Shown: one piece after another, positions 16,956-26,413 of the stretch
Layout: the number at the start of each line of letters is the position of its first letter
Position numbering within the stretch: position 1 is the stretch's first letter
Assembly (NCBI GenBank): GCA_030426725.1
Contig: JAUHXZ010000026.1
Location: 1-33,906, forward strand
DNA: 33,906 bases
Direction: 5' to 3'
DNA from: Actinomycetes bacterium
GTDB lineage: Bacteria > Actinomycetota > Actinomycetes > Propionibacteriales > Propionibacteriaceae
The notes under the pieces: generated by a model
The model's database searches: none
What the model was told of the DNA's origin: nothing
Seen by the model: the letters and a program-made list of their open reading frames with translations, nothing else
Position numbers and translations under genes: made by a program

Positions 16956-18344
16956 TCAGCTCGGCTTCGGAGCCCCCTTCCGCGCATAGCGAACCCAGGT
17001 GATGACGATGCAGCCGAGCGCCCACACCGCGCCGATCGCGTAGAACATCGTGGGACTCATGATCGTCAGCCCGACGCCGAACAGGAACGGACCGAAGGCC
17101 GCGATGGCGGCGGTCCAGCCGATGACACCGCCGGCCTGGCGCTTCTCGAAGATCATCGGCATCTGCTTGAACGTCGACGCGTTGCCGATCCCCGAGAACA
17201 GGAAGATGAGCAACATGCCCCAGAGGAACTGGTTGAAACCGCCCTGTAGGGCGTCCGCGCTGGTCGTGTCCGGAGTCAGCGCGGGAATGGTGAAGAGGAT
17301 CGAGCCGAGTAGGCCGACACCGGAGATCAGCGTCCAGATCGCGCCGCCCATCCGGTCCGTGAGCGGGGAGAACAGGACACGGGCGCCGGCACCGATGAGG
17401 GGCCCGAGGAACACGTAGGTGATCGGGTCCGGGAGCGCGTACCCCTCGACGAGGATCGTGGCGGTGGAGCCCGCACCCTCGACGATGTCGCCGTTGCCTG
17501 AACCGTAGAGGTTGAGCATCAACAGCCCGAACTGCGCGGCCAGCCCCGAGAAGGTGCCGAACGTCATGATGTAGAGGATCGTCATCCACCAGGTGTCCTG
17601 GTTGGAGAAGATGTCGAACTGCTGCTTGATGTTCGCCTTGATCGGCACCGACTTGAGCATGAGGTAGGCCCAGATCGCGCCGCCCACGATCAGCGGGAGG
17701 TAGACGAGCGCGGAGTTCTGGTACCAGACGGTGACCGGCTGCTGCCCGGCCAGCGTCAGCTGCTGCGAGCCGAGGAAGCCGAACATTGCGAACGTGATCA
17801 GCCACGGGGTGAGCAGTTGCACCAGCGAGACGCCGAAGTTACCGATGCCGGCCTGGATGCCGAGCGCGGTGCCCTGGAGGCGCTTCGGGAAGAAGTACGA
17901 CGTCGACGGCATGAAGCCGGAGAATGCGCCGCCACCGATGCCGGAGAGGAACGCCAGGCCCATGAGCCGCCAGTAGGGAACGTCGGGATTGGTGACCTCG
18001 AAGCCCCAGCCCAGCACGGGCAGGATGAGCAGGAGCGTCGTCAGTGTGACGAGTTTGCGGGTGCCGATCTTGGGCGGCAGAACCATCCAGACCAGCCGCA
18101 GCAGGCCGCCGGAGAGGCCGGGCATGGCCGCCATCCAGTAGAGCTGGCCCTTGGTGAACGTGAAGCCGAGTGCGTTGAGCTTCGGCACGATCGCGCTGGG
18201 CAGGAACCAGGCGACGAAGCACAGCGTCAGCGTGAACGTGGTGATGGTGAGCGTGTTCCAGGCCAGCTTGCTGTCCCACTTGTGCGGATCCTCAGGATCC
18301 CAGGACTGCAGCCAGTCGCCCTTGGTCTGAAGCTTCTCACTCAT
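16956..18344 (-). CDS. narK: NarK-family nitrate/nitrite transporter (second copy)
   Basis: A 462-residue MFS protein of the nitrate/nitrite porter group with about twelve membrane segments. The glycine-rich nitrate signature appears as SGIGGGAFSGFMPSTSYFF and again later as LLIFLFSGIGNASTFKQMP. The hydrophilic N-terminus holds WDPEDPHKWDSKLAWNTL, as in NarK2/nitrite-export types. The ATG at 18344 overlaps the TGA of the first narK by four bases and has AGGAG nine bases upstream. By analogy with NarK1-NarK2 pairs, one copy may import nitrate with protons and the other exchange nitrate for nitrite. Assignment of each role is an inference. Confidence 0.93.
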   Translation of the reverse strand: MSEKLQTKGDWLQSWDPEDPHKWDSKLAWNTLTITTFTLTLCFVAWFLPSAIVPKLNALGFTFTKGQLYWMAAMPGLSGGLLRLVWMVLPPKIGTRKLVTLTTLLLILPVLGWGFEVTNPDVPYWRLMGLAFLSGIGGGAFSGFMPSTSYFFPKRLQGTALGIQAGIGNFGVSLVQLLTPWLITFAMFGFLGSQQLTLAGQQPVTVWYQNSALVYLPLIVGGAIWAYLMLKSVPIKANIKQQFDIFSNQDTWWMTILYIMTFGTFSGLAAQFGLLMLNLYGSGNGDIVEGAGSTATILVEGYALPDPITYVFLGPLIGAGARVLFSPLTDRMGGAIWTLISGVGLLGSILFTIPALTPDTTSADALQGGFNQFLWGMLLIFLFSGIGNASTFKQMPMIFEKRQAGGVIGWTAAIAAFGPFLFGVGLTIMSPTMFYAIGAVWALGCIVITWVRYARKGAPKPS

Positions 18345-19684
18345 GACTTGGTCTCCTGTAGGGGCAATTCGATGGTGCCGGCCAGTTCGGGTGACTTGTC
18401 GTGCAGCATCTTGACGATGGTGACGTGCATCCACACCGCGCACACGGCGGTGAGGAGGAACAGGACGAAGAAGGTCGAGGTGGGGAACCCGGACCACAGC
18501 TTCGTGTAGGCGAACAACGGCGGCAGGACGAAGCCACCGAGGCCGCCCAGCATTCCGACGAGGCCGCCGACGGAGCCGACGTTCTCAGGGAAGTACTCGG
18601 GGATGTGCTTGTAGACGGCGGCCTTCCCCAGACCCATCGCACAGCCGAGCAGGAAGACCAGAGCCGCGAAGACCCACACGTTGAGGTGGTAGGCGAGGTG
18701 CTCGGTCTGGGTCCCGTCGGCATGGTCGATGACGATGTGGCCGTTGGGCATCATGAGGATGCCGGTGGTGAGCAGCATCAGCCCGAAGGTCAGGTACATC
18801 ACCTTCCGGGCGCCGATGTGGTCGCTCAGCCAGCCGCCGACGGGGCGCAGCAGCGACGCGGGGAAGATGAACGTCGCGGTGAGCAGGCCGGCGAGCGTGA
18901 GGTCGACGTCGAAATTGTCCACGTAGTACTTCGGCAGCCAGGCCGACAGCGCGACGTAGGCCCCGAACACGGCGACGTAGTACAGGCTGAACCGCCACAC
19001 CCTGGTATGCCGCAGTGGGACGAGCATCTCCCGGATGGTCCGCGAACGCCCAGGTGCGCGGTCGACGTGCGGCACGACCAGCCACGTCGCGACGCCCGCG
19101 ACGAGCAGCAGGACTCCGTAGATGACCGGCACCAGCCGCCAGCCACCCTCGATCCCGAAGACGTAGGTGGCACCGGCTGTGCCCGCGATGAGCGGAGGAC
19201 CGATGAACTTCGTCACCGACGCGCCGACGTTGCCCGCGCCGAACACCCCGAGCGCCAGGCCCTGACGGTGCCGGGAGAACCACGCCGCGTTCCACGCGGT
19301 GCCGACGGAGAACAGGCTCCCCGCGAAGCCCACCAGGAACGCGAGCGCCAGCAGGGCGCCGTACGAGTCGGCCCGCGAGACGACGAACGCGGGGATCGCG
19401 GTGGCGAACAGCATGAACAGGGTGACCCGGCGGCCGCCGATGCGGTCGGTGATGATGCCGGCGGGCAGCCGCCACATCGAACCGTTCAGCACGGCCAGCG
19501 CGGAGATCCAGGACAGCTCGACGTCGGTGAGGCCCAGCTCCTGCTGGATCGGAACGCCGAGGATGCCGAACATCAGCCAAACGGCGAACATCAGGGTGAA
19601 CGCGATGGTCGACATCGCCATCACGCGGCCGGCGCCCTTGCCCGTCTCGTGGACGGGGGGCACCTCGATGAGGTGCTTGCTCAC
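18341..19684 (-). CDS. narK: NarK-family nitrate transporter (first copy)
   Basis: A 447-residue MFS protein. Its nitrate-porter signatures are LVGFAGSLFSVGTAWNAAWF with RQGLALGVFGAGNVGASV, and GGLVGMLGGLGGFVLPPLF in the second half. It differs clearly from the next gene, so the pair is not a recent duplication. GTG at 19684 has GAGGAA about nine bases upstream and lies 20 bases after narI. The longer open frame upstream runs through narI and is not coding. It ends in an ATGA overlap with the second narK, which suggests the two transporters are made in step. Confidence 0.93.
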   Translation of the reverse strand: MSKHLIEVPPVHETGKGAGRVMAMSTIAFTLMFAVWLMFGILGVPIQQELGLTDVELSWISALAVLNGSMWRLPAGIITDRIGGRRVTLFMLFATAIPAFVVSRADSYGALLALAFLVGFAGSLFSVGTAWNAAWFSRHRQGLALGVFGAGNVGASVTKFIGPPLIAGTAGATYVFGIEGGWRLVPVIYGVLLLVAGVATWLVVPHVDRAPGRSRTIREMLVPLRHTRVWRFSLYYVAVFGAYVALSAWLPKYYVDNFDVDLTLAGLLTATFIFPASLLRPVGGWLSDHIGARKVMYLTFGLMLLTTGILMMPNGHIVIDHADGTQTEHLAYHLNVWVFAALVFLLGCAMGLGKAAVYKHIPEYFPENVGSVGGLVGMLGGLGGFVLPPLFAYTKLWSGFPTSTFFVLFLLTAVCAVWMHVTIVKMLHDKSPELAGTIELPLQETKS

Positions 19685-19704
19685 GGTTATCGGTTCCTCG
19701 GGGG

Positions 19705-20463
19705 TCAGCGGCGGGTGCGGCGGTTGTCGGGGGTTCCGACGGGGTCCCAGCCGCGGCCCGTGCGGGTGGACGACCGGCGCGGGTCGACGTCGCGGGACCG
19801 GTAGACGATGTAGGGCCGGAACAGGTAGTGGAACGGTGCGGAGAAGGCGTGCACCAGACGCGTGAACGGGATCATTGCGAACAGGGCGAAGGCGATGAGG
19901 ATGTGGACCTGGAACTGCCATGTCGCGGCCGCCATGGCCTCGACGTCGGGCTGGAACACCATGAGCGAGCGGAACCAGACCGAGACGGTCTCGCGGTAGT
20001 TGTGCTCCTCGCCGGCGGGGGTGGTGTCGCCGGTCAGGGTGGCGACCATGCCGAGGCCGATGACGGTAGCGAGGACGAGGTACATGATCTTGTCGTTCCA
20101 GGTGGTCGCCCGGAACACGGCCGACGTCGACCGTCGCCGCCAGATCAGCATGGCCAGTCCGACGATGAGAGCCAGTCCGGCCAGGCCGCCGCCGTAGACG
20201 GCGCCCAGGTGGTAGGTGTGCTGGTCGATTCCGATCCACTCGGTGAACGCCATGGGGATGAGGAGACCGACGAGGTGTCCCATCAGCACCGCGAGGAGGG
20301 CGAAGTGGAAGATCGGGGAACCGATCTTCAGCATCCTCGACTCGTACAGCTGCGACGATCGGGTGGTCCAGCCGAACTGGTCGAACCGGTACCGCCAGAT
20401 CAGGCCGCCGACGAGGATCAGCAGCACGACGTAGGGCAGGATCCCCCAGAGCAGGACGTTCAT
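19705..20463 (-). CDS. narI: respiratory nitrate reductase gamma subunit (cytochrome b)
   Basis: NarI anchors NarGH and passes quinol electrons to NarH through two b hemes. The 252 residues have about five membrane segments. His53 and His63 (10 apart) and His187 and His205 (18 apart) match the spacing of the four heme ligands of the E. coli protein. The ATG at 20463 overlaps the narJ TGA as ATGA. Confidence 0.96.
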   Translation of the reverse strand: MNVLLWGILPYVVLLILVGGLIWRYRFDQFGWTTRSSQLYESRMLKIGSPIFHFALLAVLMGHLVGLLIPMAFTEWIGIDQHTYHLGAVYGGGLAGLALIVGLAMLIWRRRSTSAVFRATTWNDKIMYLVLATVIGLGMVATLTGDTTPAGEEHNYRETVSVWFRSLMVFQPDVEAMAAATWQFQVHILIAFALFAMIPFTRLVHAFSAPFHYLFRPYIVYRSRDVDPRRSSTRTGRGWDPVGTPDNRRTRR

Positions 20464-21071
20464 CGCACGCTCCCTTGGAGTTGCGGGTAGGGCAGAAGGG
20501 TGGGTTCGAGGCCGACGGCTTCGGTGGGCGGGCCGCCGAGCAGGTCGCGCACCTCGGCGCGGGTGCGGGGCGACGGTCCTCCGAGCGCGGCGCACACGGC
20601 GCCGACGACACCGGCCTGAGGCAGCCGGTCCTCGGCCAGGCCGATGCGGAGCAGTTCGAGGCTGGCACGGTAGGTGTTGAGCAGCCCGCGCCCGAGGTCG
20701 GGATGGCCGACGGCGGCGAACTCGAGCACCATCGGCAGGTGGTCGGGCAGCTCGCCTCTGAGATCGACGACCAGCCCGGAGTCGCGGTAGGTCTGCTTGA
20801 CGGCGGCCAGCACCTCGCCTCGGCGCCGGGTGTCGCCGTCGGTCCAGTAGGTGAGGTGGAGCGCGTGGCGGCGGGACAGGTCGAACTCCTGGACGTGCCA
20901 GCTCTGCAGCTCCATGAGGGGCATCCCGCGTAGGTGGGCGAGCGTGGGGGCGAAGTCGAGCGCCGCCCCCGCCTCGGCGACCGCCCGTTCGATGATGTCG
21001 AGCCGGTCCAGGAGTTCCTGCTCCGGGTAGGCGAGCAGCAGGCCGGCGGCCTGGAACACGACGGCGGACAT
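20460..21071 (-). CDS. narJ: nitrate reductase assembly chaperone
   Basis: NarJ is the dedicated chaperone that holds NarGH until cofactor insertion and membrane docking. The 203-residue all-helical protein has the early AAGLLLAYPEQELLDRL and the family segment WHVQEFDLSRRHALHLTYW, then GELPDHLPMVLEF. The ATG at 21071 overlaps the narH stop by one base (TGATG), and its own stop overlaps narI. Confidence 0.95.
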   Translation of the reverse strand: MSAVVFQAAGLLLAYPEQELLDRLDIIERAVAEAGAALDFAPTLAHLRGMPLMELQSWHVQEFDLSRRHALHLTYWTDGDTRRRGEVLAAVKQTYRDSGLVVDLRGELPDHLPMVLEFAAVGHPDLGRGLLNTYRASLELLRIGLAEDRLPQAGVVGAVCAALGGPSPRTRAEVRDLLGGPPTEAVGLEPTLLPYPQLQGSVR

Positions 21072-22645
21072 CACGCGCCGCTCGCGTCGCGCTGGCGGGC
21101 CTTGGCGTCGGCGAAGCTCTCGATCGCCACGGGGACGACTCGGCCGGACGTGGCGCCGAACGGGCCCTCTCCCCCGGCGCCGGGTCCGCCCTCGAAGTCG
21201 AGGGAGCAGCCCATCTCCTCGAGGTTGTGGGCCTGTTCGCGGTGCGCCTTGGGGATGACGTAGCGCTCGTCGTACTTGGCGATGGCCAGCAGGCGGTACA
21301 TCTGCTCGAGCGCGGCGGGTTCCATGCCCACGGCCTCGGCGAGTTCGGGCTGCCGTTCGCGGCCGAGCGTGACGTCGCGCATGTAGGACCGCATGGCGGC
21401 CAACCGCTGCAGCACCCTGGTGACGATCTCGGTGTCGCCTGCGGTGAAGAGCTCGGCGAGATACTCGACGGGGATCCGTAGCGCATCGATCGCCCCGAAC
21501 AGGTTGCCGCCGGCCTCGGAGTCGTGGCCCTGGTCCTTGAGCAGGTCGACGACGGGCGACAGCGGGGGCACGTACCAGACCATCGGCATCGTGCGGTACT
21601 CCGGGTGCAGCGGCAGCGCCACTTTGAAGTGCTTGATGAGCGCGTAGACCGGCGACTTCTGCGCCGCGGAGATCCAGTCGGACGGGATGCCGTTGGCCTT
21701 GGCGTCGGCGATGACCTGCGGGTCCGTCGGGTCGAGCATGAGGTCGACCTGCGCCTGGTACAGGTCCTTGTCGTCGGCGAGCGCCGCCTTGGTCACCTGG
21801 TCGGGGTCGTAGAGGATGATGCCGATGTAGCGGAGCCGGCCGACGCAGGTCTCCGAGCACACGGTCGGGAGCCCCACTTCGAGGCGGGGATAGCAGAAGG
21901 TGCACTTCTCGGCCTTGCCGGAGCGGTGGTTGAAGTAGATCTTCTTGTAGGGGCACCCGGTGATGCACTGCCGCCAGCCGCGGCACTTGTCCTGGTCGAC
22001 GAGGACGATGCCGTCCTCGGAGCGCTTGTAGATGGCGCCGGACGGGCAGGAGGCCATGCACGAGGGGTTCAGGCAGTGCTCGCAGATGCGCGGCACGTAG
22101 AACATGAACGTCTTCTCGTACTCGAACCTGATCTGCTGGTTGGCCTCCTCGCGGAGCTTCTTCACGATCGGGTCGGCGTGGCCGGTCTCGTGGATGCCGC
22201 CGAGCGCGTCGTCCCAGTTCGCGGATGCCTTGATCGCCATGTCGTCGCCGGTGATGAGCGACTTGGGCCGGGCGACGGGGAAGTCGTCGCCGAGCGGCGC
22301 CTGTACGAGGTTCTCGTAGTCGTAGGTCCACGGCTCGTAGTAGTCGGCCAGTTCGGGCTGGACCGGCGACGCGAAGATACTCAGCAGCTTCTTGAAGCGG
22401 CCACCGGAGCGCAGCTTGAGCCTGCCGGACTTCGTCCGGATCCAGCCGCCCTGCCAGCGTTCCTGGTCCTCGTAGGTGCGGGGGTAGCCCTGGCCGGGCC
22501 GGGTCTCGACGTTGTTGAACCAGACGTACTCGGTGCCGGCCCGGTTGGTCCAGGCCTGTTTGCAGGTCACCGAGCAGGTGTGGCAGCCGATGCACTTGTC
22601 CAGGTTCATCACCATGGCGACCTGGGCCATCACGCGACGCGCCAT
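21071..22645 (-). CDS. narH: respiratory nitrate reductase beta subunit (Fe-S)
   Basis: NarH carries electrons from NarI to NarG through four Fe-S clusters. The 524 residues hold four cysteine groups: C18, C21, C24, C28; C188, C191, C196, C200; C221, C227, C231 with Trp224 in place of a Cys; and C248, C251, C263, C267. The Trp in the third group is the known mark of the one 3Fe-4S cluster. The ATG at 22645 overlaps the narG TGA by one base and has AGGAGGTGC upstream; an internal ATG at 22630 is an alternative. Confidence 0.97.
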   Translation of the reverse strand: MARRVMAQVAMVMNLDKCIGCHTCSVTCKQAWTNRAGTEYVWFNNVETRPGQGYPRTYEDQERWQGGWIRTKSGRLKLRSGGRFKKLLSIFASPVQPELADYYEPWTYDYENLVQAPLGDDFPVARPKSLITGDDMAIKASANWDDALGGIHETGHADPIVKKLREEANQQIRFEYEKTFMFYVPRICEHCLNPSCMASCPSGAIYKRSEDGIVLVDQDKCRGWRQCITGCPYKKIYFNHRSGKAEKCTFCYPRLEVGLPTVCSETCVGRLRYIGIILYDPDQVTKAALADDKDLYQAQVDLMLDPTDPQVIADAKANGIPSDWISAAQKSPVYALIKHFKVALPLHPEYRTMPMVWYVPPLSPVVDLLKDQGHDSEAGGNLFGAIDALRIPVEYLAELFTAGDTEIVTRVLQRLAAMRSYMRDVTLGRERQPELAEAVGMEPAALEQMYRLLAIAKYDERYVIPKAHREQAHNLEEMGCSLDFEGGPGAGGEGPFGATSGRVVPVAIESFADAKARQRDASGA

Positions 22646-25600
22646 CAGTACTGCACCTCCTGGGAGCGGCGGCGCACCGTCGACACGATGTCGCGCTGGA
22701 CGCCGGTGGGGCCGATGTAGTTGAAGGCGTACGCCTGGTGGGCGTACCCGCCGATGAGATGGGTGGGTTTGAGGAGGATGCGGGTGACCGAGTTGTGGAT
22801 ACCGCCGCGTCGGCCGGTGGCCTCGGACTTCGGCACGTCGATGGTGCGCTCCTGCGCATGCTGCACGTAGCAGATGCCGTCGGGCAGCTTCGGGGTGACG
22901 ACGGCGCGGGCCACGAAGACGCCGTTGGCGTTGGTCAGCTCGATCCAGTCGTTGTCCCGGACGCCGATGGACTCCGCATCGGCGACGCTCAGCCACGCCT
23001 GCGGTCCGCCGCGGCCGAGGCTGAGCATGAACAGGTTGTCCTGGTACTCGGAGTGGATGGACCACTTGTTGTGCACCGTGAGGTAGCGCAGCGTGATGGC
23101 CTTCTCACCGTTGGGCCCCAGTTCGGGTTCCCCGTAGGCCCTGGTCATGTCGAGCGGGGGCCGGAAGATGGGCAGTTGTTCGCCCGCGTCGGCCATCCAG
23201 TCGTGGTCGAGGAAGAAGTGCATCCGGCCCGACAGCGTGTGCCAGGGCTTCAACCGCTCCGTGTTGATGGTGAAGGCGGCGTACCGGCGGCCGCCGGTCT
23301 CGGAGCCCGACCATTCGGGTGAGGTGATGACGGGCTGCGGCGACTGCTGGGTGGCGGCGAAGGTGACCTGCTTCTCTTCGGAGCCGAGGGACAGGTCCGC
23401 CAGCGTGCGGCCGGTCTTCCTCTCGAGGTCGCGGAAGCCCTGGGTGGCCAGTTCGCCGTTGGTGGTGCCGGAGAAGGCGAGGATGGCCTCGGCCATCCGC
23501 TGGTCCGTGTTGATCGCCGCACGTCCGGCAGCGGGTCCGGACGGGTAGACGCCGTGCTTCCTGGCCAGTTGCTGGACCTGGTGGCCGACGTCGTAGGTGA
23601 TGTTCTTGACGGTGAAGCCGAGCTTCTCGGCGAGGGGGCCGACGGTGAGCAGCTTGTCGGCGATCGCGGTGTAGTCGCGCTCGACGACCGCGAGCACCGG
23701 CATGTTCTTCCCCGGCACCCCTGGCAGGTCGGTGCCGCGCCAGTCGGGCACATGCCCGCCGGGCTGGGCGATCTGGCCCGGGGTGTCGTGCTGGAGCGCG
23801 ACGGCGACGAGGTCCTTGCGGGTGTCGAGGCGTCCCTCGGCGAGTTCCGACAGCTTGATGGCCAGGTCGGCGAAGACGTCGAAGTCCGTGCGCGCTTCCC
23901 ACGGCGGGTCGATGGCCGGGGTGAACGCGTGCACGTAGGGGTGCATGTCGGTGGAGCTTAGGTCGTGTTTCTCGTACCAGGTGGCGGCCGGTAGCACGAT
24001 GTCGCTGAGCAACGTGGAACTCGTCATGCGGAAGTCGGCGGTGATGAGCAGGTCGAGCTTTCCCTCGGGTGCCTCGTCGTGCCAGGTGACGACCTCGGGA
24101 CGTTCGTCGGCGCCGTGCCCGTTCTCCATGAGGTTGTTGTGGGTGCCGAGGAGGTGCTTGAGGAAGTACTCGTTGCCCTTCGCCGACGACCCGAACAGGT
24201 TGGAACGCCACAGGATCATGGTGCGCGGCCAGTTCTCGGGCGCGTCGATGTCCTCGACGGCGCTCCTCAGCTCGCCCGACTTCAGCTTCGCGGCGACGTA
24301 GGCCTGCGGGGTCGGGTAGTCCCCTGCTTCGACGGCCGCGGCCGCCTCGTCGGCGAGGTCGAGTGGATTGCGGTCGAACTGCGGGTAGAAGGGCATCCAG
24401 CCGAGGCGGTGCGACAGTGCGACGGCGTCGGCGGTGTGCGTGCCGTCGAGGCTTCCCGTGGACAGTGGGGACTTGATCCGGTCCGCCGAGAACCCGTCGG
24501 TGCGCCACTGGTCGGTGTGCATGTACCAGTAGGCGGTGCCGATCATCGTGCGCGGGGGCCGGGACCAGTCCAGCGCGTTGGCCATGTTGAACCAGCCGGT
24601 CATGGGCCGGCACTTCTCCTGCCCGACGTAGTGGGCCCACCCGCCGCCGTTCTTTCCGATGCAGCCGGTCATCATGAGCAGCGCGATGATGGCGCGGTAG
24701 GTGACGTCGGCATGGAACCAGTGGCAGATGCCGGCGCCGATGATGATCATCGTGCGACCCTTCGATTCCTCGGAGTTGGCCGCGAACTCGCGGGCGATCC
24801 GAAGGCACGCCTCAGCGGGGACCGACGTGATCTCGGCCTGCCAGGCGGGCGTGTACGGGACGGTCGCGTCGTCATAGCCGGCGGGCCAGACGCCGGGAAG
24901 CCCGTCGCGGCCGACGCCGTACTGGGCGAGCATGAGGTCGAAGACGGTGGTGACGAGTCTGCCGTCGACGACGCGGGCGGGGACGCCTCGGCGGATGATG
25001 CTGCCGTCGCCCCGGGGATCCTCGAAGCAGGGCAGGGCCACCTCCACCTTGTCGGCGGCGTCCTGGTCGATGAGGGTGAGGGCGGGGCGGATGTCTCCGA
25101 GATCCAGGTTCCACCGGCCGGCCCCGTCCTCGGAGTACCGGTGTCCCATGGACCCGTTCGGAACGGCGGGCCCTCCGGCCGTCTCGTCCCAGACCACCGT
25201 CTTGAAGGCAGCGTCGGACAGCCCGGAGTGCTCGGGGAGGTCGGCGGCGGTGAGGAACTTGCCGGGCACCAGGCCGTGGCCGTCGGGGTGCTCGACGAGC
25301 GTGATCAGCATGCCGAGGTCGGTGTACTGCTTGACGTAGGAGTCGAAGTACTCGACCTTGCGGTCGACGAAGTTCTCCTTGAGGATGACGTGCCCCATGG
25401 CCATGGCGAGCGCCGCGTCAGTCCCGGCCTGTGCCGGGAGCCACTCGTCGGCGAACTTCACGTTGTCGGCGTAGTCGGGGCTGACGGTGACGACCTTGGT
25501 GCCGCGGTAGCGGACCTCGGCCATCCAGTGCGCGTCCGGTGTGCGGGTGACGGGGACGTTGGAACCCCACATCATGAGGTAGGTCGCGTCCCACCAGTCG

Positions 25601-26358
25601 CCGGACTCGGGAACGTCGGTCTGGTCGCCGAACACCTGGGGGCTGGCGACCGGGAGATCGGCGTACCAGTCGTAGAACGAGGTCATCGCGCCGCCGATGA
25701 GGTGGGTGAACCGGGTGCCGACGGCGTGGCTCACCATGCTCATCGCCGGGATCGGGGAGAACGAGACGCAGCGGTCGGGCCCGTAGTGCTTGATGGTGTT
25801 GACGTAGGAGGCGGCCGCGATCTCGAGGGCCTCCTCCCACGTGATCCGCACGAGGCCGCCCTTGCCGCGGGCCTGCTGGTACGTCCGGCGCTTGGCGGGG
25901 TCGGTGGAGATCTCGCGGAACGCGGCGACCGGGTCGCCCAGGCGCTTCTTCGCCTCGCGGTACATCTCGATGAGCACGCCGCGGCCGTACGGGTAGCGGA
26001 CCCGCGTCGGCGAATAGGTGTACCAGGAAAAGGCGGCCCCGCGGGGGCAGCCGCGGGGCTCGTACTCCGGCCTGTCGGGGCCGGTCGTCGGGTAGTCGGT
26101 CTGCTGCGCCTCCCAGGTGATGATGCCGTCCTTGACGTACACCTTCCAGGAGCACGACCCGGTGCAGTTGACGCCGTGGGTGGAACGGACCACCTTGTCG
26201 TGGCTCCAGCGGTCGCGGTAGAAGACGTCTCCGGCCCGCCCGCCCTCGCGGAACACGGCGCGTCCGTCGTCCGTCTCGTCCCAGCGTGAAAAGAACCGGC
26301 CCATCTTCAGCAGGGCGTCCGAAGCGGGGCCGTCGACGCGCGCGTTGTCGATGCTCAT
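22645..26358 (-). CDS. narG: respiratory nitrate reductase alpha subunit (molybdoenzyme)
   Basis: NarG reduces nitrate to nitrite at a molybdenum bis-MGD centre facing the cytoplasm. At 1237 residues it is full length. The unusual 4Fe-4S site is His61, Cys65, Cys69 and Cys104 (HGVNCTGSC then PRGC). The Mo ligand Asp234 is in WYADLP, followed by the conserved GDQTDVPES. No Tat leader is present, as expected for the cytoplasm-facing enzyme. The ATG at 26358 lacks a clear ribosome site. The 55 bases upstream hold an AT-rich palindrome. The presence of moa, moe and mob genes on both sides fits the cofactor demand of this subunit. Confidence 0.98.
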   Translation of the reverse strand: MSIDNARVDGPASDALLKMGRFFSRWDETDDGRAVFREGGRAGDVFYRDRWSHDKVVRSTHGVNCTGSCSWKVYVKDGIITWEAQQTDYPTTGPDRPEYEPRGCPRGAAFSWYTYSPTRVRYPYGRGVLIEMYREAKKRLGDPVAAFREISTDPAKRRTYQQARGKGGLVRITWEEALEIAAASYVNTIKHYGPDRCVSFSPIPAMSMVSHAVGTRFTHLIGGAMTSFYDWYADLPVASPQVFGDQTDVPESGDWWDATYLMMWGSNVPVTRTPDAHWMAEVRYRGTKVVTVSPDYADNVKFADEWLPAQAGTDAALAMAMGHVILKENFVDRKVEYFDSYVKQYTDLGMLITLVEHPDGHGLVPGKFLTAADLPEHSGLSDAAFKTVVWDETAGGPAVPNGSMGHRYSEDGAGRWNLDLGDIRPALTLIDQDAADKVEVALPCFEDPRGDGSIIRRGVPARVVDGRLVTTVFDLMLAQYGVGRDGLPGVWPAGYDDATVPYTPAWQAEITSVPAEACLRIAREFAANSEESKGRTMIIIGAGICHWFHADVTYRAIIALLMMTGCIGKNGGGWAHYVGQEKCRPMTGWFNMANALDWSRPPRTMIGTAYWYMHTDQWRTDGFSADRIKSPLSTGSLDGTHTADAVALSHRLGWMPFYPQFDRNPLDLADEAAAAVEAGDYPTPQAYVAAKLKSGELRSAVEDIDAPENWPRTMILWRSNLFGSSAKGNEYFLKHLLGTHNNLMENGHGADERPEVVTWHDEAPEGKLDLLITADFRMTSSTLLSDIVLPAATWYEKHDLSSTDMHPYVHAFTPAIDPPWEARTDFDVFADLAIKLSELAEGRLDTRKDLVAVALQHDTPGQIAQPGGHVPDWRGTDLPGVPGKNMPVLAVVERDYTAIADKLLTVGPLAEKLGFTVKNITYDVGHQVQQLARKHGVYPSGPAAGRAAINTDQRMAEAILAFSGTTNGELATQGFRDLERKTGRTLADLSLGSEEKQVTFAATQQSPQPVITSPEWSGSETGGRRYAAFTINTERLKPWHTLSGRMHFFLDHDWMADAGEQLPIFRPPLDMTRAYGEPELGPNGEKAITLRYLTVHNKWSIHSEYQDNLFMLSLGRGGPQAWLSVADAESIGVRDNDWIELTNANGVFVARAVVTPKLPDGICYVQHAQERTIDVPKSEATGRRGGIHNSVTRILLKPTHLIGGYAHQAYAFNYIGPTGVQRDIVSTVRRRSQEVQY

Positions 26359-26396
26359 AGGCGGTAGCTTGGCACGCCGGACACCGCTTCGTCCGA

Positions 26397-26409
26397 TTTT
26401 CTCAGAAAA
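26397..26409. promoter_or_regulatory. AT-rich palindrome upstream of narG
   Basis: TTTTC-N3-GAAAA, a 13-base palindrome, lies in the 55-base gap between mobA and narG, centred 45 bases before the narG ATG. If narG is read from a start near its ATG, this is close to the place of a class II activator. It does not match the FNR/CRP consensus. It may be a regulator site or just a chance AT-rich patch. Confidence 0.4.
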
Positions 26410-26413
26410 ACTC

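Noticed and set aside
19705..21486. 593-codon frame that would fuse NarI to an upstream segment
   Set aside because: The upstream part is the wrong frame of narJ and narH. NarI has its own ATG at 20463 in an ATGA overlap, with heme-ligand positions equal to the E. coli numbering.
24079..26289. 736-codon open frame on the plus strand opposite narG
   Set aside because: It is an antisense shadow caused by high third-position GC. narG on the other strand has full family motifs, and the plus-strand product has no recognisable domain.
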